A stretch of DNA of 6,177 nt, from contig JAQSCR010000676.1 of NCBI GenBank assembly GCA_029945495.1, positions 1 through 6,177 on the forward strand. Direction: 5' to 3'. The notes beneath the pieces are model-generated. The model saw nothing but the letters and a program-made list of their open reading frames with translations, was not told the origin of the DNA and searched no databases. The number at the start of each line of letters is the position of its first letter. Position 1 is the stretch's first letter. This document shows, piece by piece, positions 5,465-6,177 of the stretch. This DNA is from Pseudolabrys sp. (GTDB taxonomy: Bacteria > Pseudomonadota > Alphaproteobacteria > Rhizobiales > Xanthobacteraceae). The translations under genes were made by a program, and so were the position numbers.

Positions 5465-6177
5465 GATGGGGTCAACACCAGATAAAGATTGTCAGATCGG
5501 CCTGACGCTTCAAGCCAAGTTCGCCAAAGGCCGTCCGCTTCGCGGTCGATCGGAAGCAACGTAGCGCGCCCGCTCGGCTTGCGGTCTCGCAGCCACAACA
5601 GCGCGTTGGCCATACCGTAGCGGTGTACGTGGCGGACCTCCCGGACTCGAAACCCGGCCGCTTCAGCACAGTAAGAAAGAGCTGCGGCCCCAAACGTCCA
5701 GCGATGTTGAGTTCGGTAGAAAAACGCCGGAAAGTCATCCGGCAGAACATCCATAAGAATGTCGTTGTGGTTGGGGGTCGATACAATCAGAGTGCCACCC
5801 GGCCTAAGCAAATTCCGAATGCCGGCCAGAAACGATTTTGGATCTGCAACGTGCTCGATAACCTGAATTGCAAACGCCACGTCCACTCGACCGCCGTACT
5901 CGCGAGCCGCTTCTTCTGCGCTCGGAAAATAATTGTACCCGCGCTGCCTCAGAGATAGTGCGAACCCTTCCGCAGGGTCGACCGCAACAACATGGGCGGC
6001 TACTCCCCGCACATGATCCAGTAGACTGCCGCCGCCACACCCGACATCGGCCACCGTTTGACCGCGCAAGGAAAGCGGCCATACCGTCTCGATCGTAAAA
6101 CGGGCGAGCTCGTCATGGGTCGCCTGATGTTTCTCGATGTCGTGACCCTGCTCAAGCCGATCGCGGTACACTTCTGT
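5461..6177 (-). CDS. Class I SAM-dependent methyltransferase (UbiG-like core), 5' end probably cut by window edge
   Basis: The frame is open to the right edge and shows 238 residues plus the stop. A GTG at 6171 could be a start, but two more codons (T, E) precede it and no upstream sequence is visible, so I treat the gene as 5'-incomplete. Counting from that GTG, the methyltransferase core has motif I VADVGCGGG (40-48), AVDP (63-66), VDVAFAIQVIEHVADP (96-111) and LLRPGGTLIVSTPN (121-134). Then follows AFFYRTQHRWTFG (149-161) and the C-terminal signature HRYGMANALLWLRDRKPSG (183-201), ending with SDNLYLVLTPS. The order and wording of the C-terminal half match the next gene, indicating an old duplication or a shared family. 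UbiG/Methyltransf_11-like cores methylate many small molecules; the glycan-locus context suggests a sugar or glycan target, which is inference. Confidence 0.85.
   Translation of the reverse strand, partial: TEVYRDRLEQGHDIEKHQATHDELARFTIETVWPLSLRGQTVADVGCGGGSLLDHVRGVAAHVVAVDPAEGFALSLRQRGYNYFPSAEEAAREYGGRVDVAFAIQVIEHVADPKSFLAGIRNLLRPGGTLIVSTPNHNDILMDVLPDDFPAFFYRTQHRWTFGAAALSYCAEAAGFRVREVRHVHRYGMANALLWLRDRKPSGRATLLPIDREADGLWRTWLEASGRSDNLYLVLTPS

Overview
The window is one densely packed stretch of six genes, all on the minus strand. In transcription order (right to left) they are: a class I SAM-dependent methyltransferase cut by the right edge, a second and related methyltransferase, a CMP-sugar synthetase of the NeuA (acylneuraminate cytidylyltransferase) family, a GT-B-like probable transferase of unassigned family, a GT4-type GT-B glycosyltransferase, and a methyltransferase-GT2 fusion cut by the left edge. 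No stretch above a few bases is non-coding. No RNA gene, insertion sequence, CRISPR array, promoter or terminator is visible.

The first three junctions are 4-base start/stop overlaps (ATGA, ATGA, GTGA). The fourth is a 4-base gap and the fifth a 16-base overlap. This indicates one polycistronic transcript with translational coupling; the promoter must lie beyond the right edge and the terminator beyond the left. The GTGA junction also fixes the start of the fourth gene at a GTG eleven codons inside the longest reading frame, and the fifth gene most likely starts 23 codons inside its longest frame.

Taken together the genes read as the internal part of a surface-glycan locus (O-antigen, capsule, exopolysaccharide or protein glycosylation). 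The NeuA-like enzyme would activate an acidic sugar, most likely a nonulosonic acid or a Kdo-like sugar, as its CMP derivative. Up to three transferase units would assemble the glycan, and three methyltransferase domains could decorate it or its precursors. No nonulosonate synthase, polymerase, flippase or ABC exporter is in the window, so the sugar identity and the glycan class cannot be fixed from here.

The moderately GC-rich coding sequence, the use of GTG starts and the gene types suggest a Gram-negative proteobacterium, perhaps an alphaproteobacterium. That is a weak inference, since no taxonomic marker gene is present. I see no wholly new system. The most notable points are the high methyltransferase content, the tandem related methyltransferases sharing a C-terminal signature, the GT4 enzyme without the usual E-x7-E glutamates, and the unassigned GT-B-like protein, which carries a strong hairpin inside its coding sequence.
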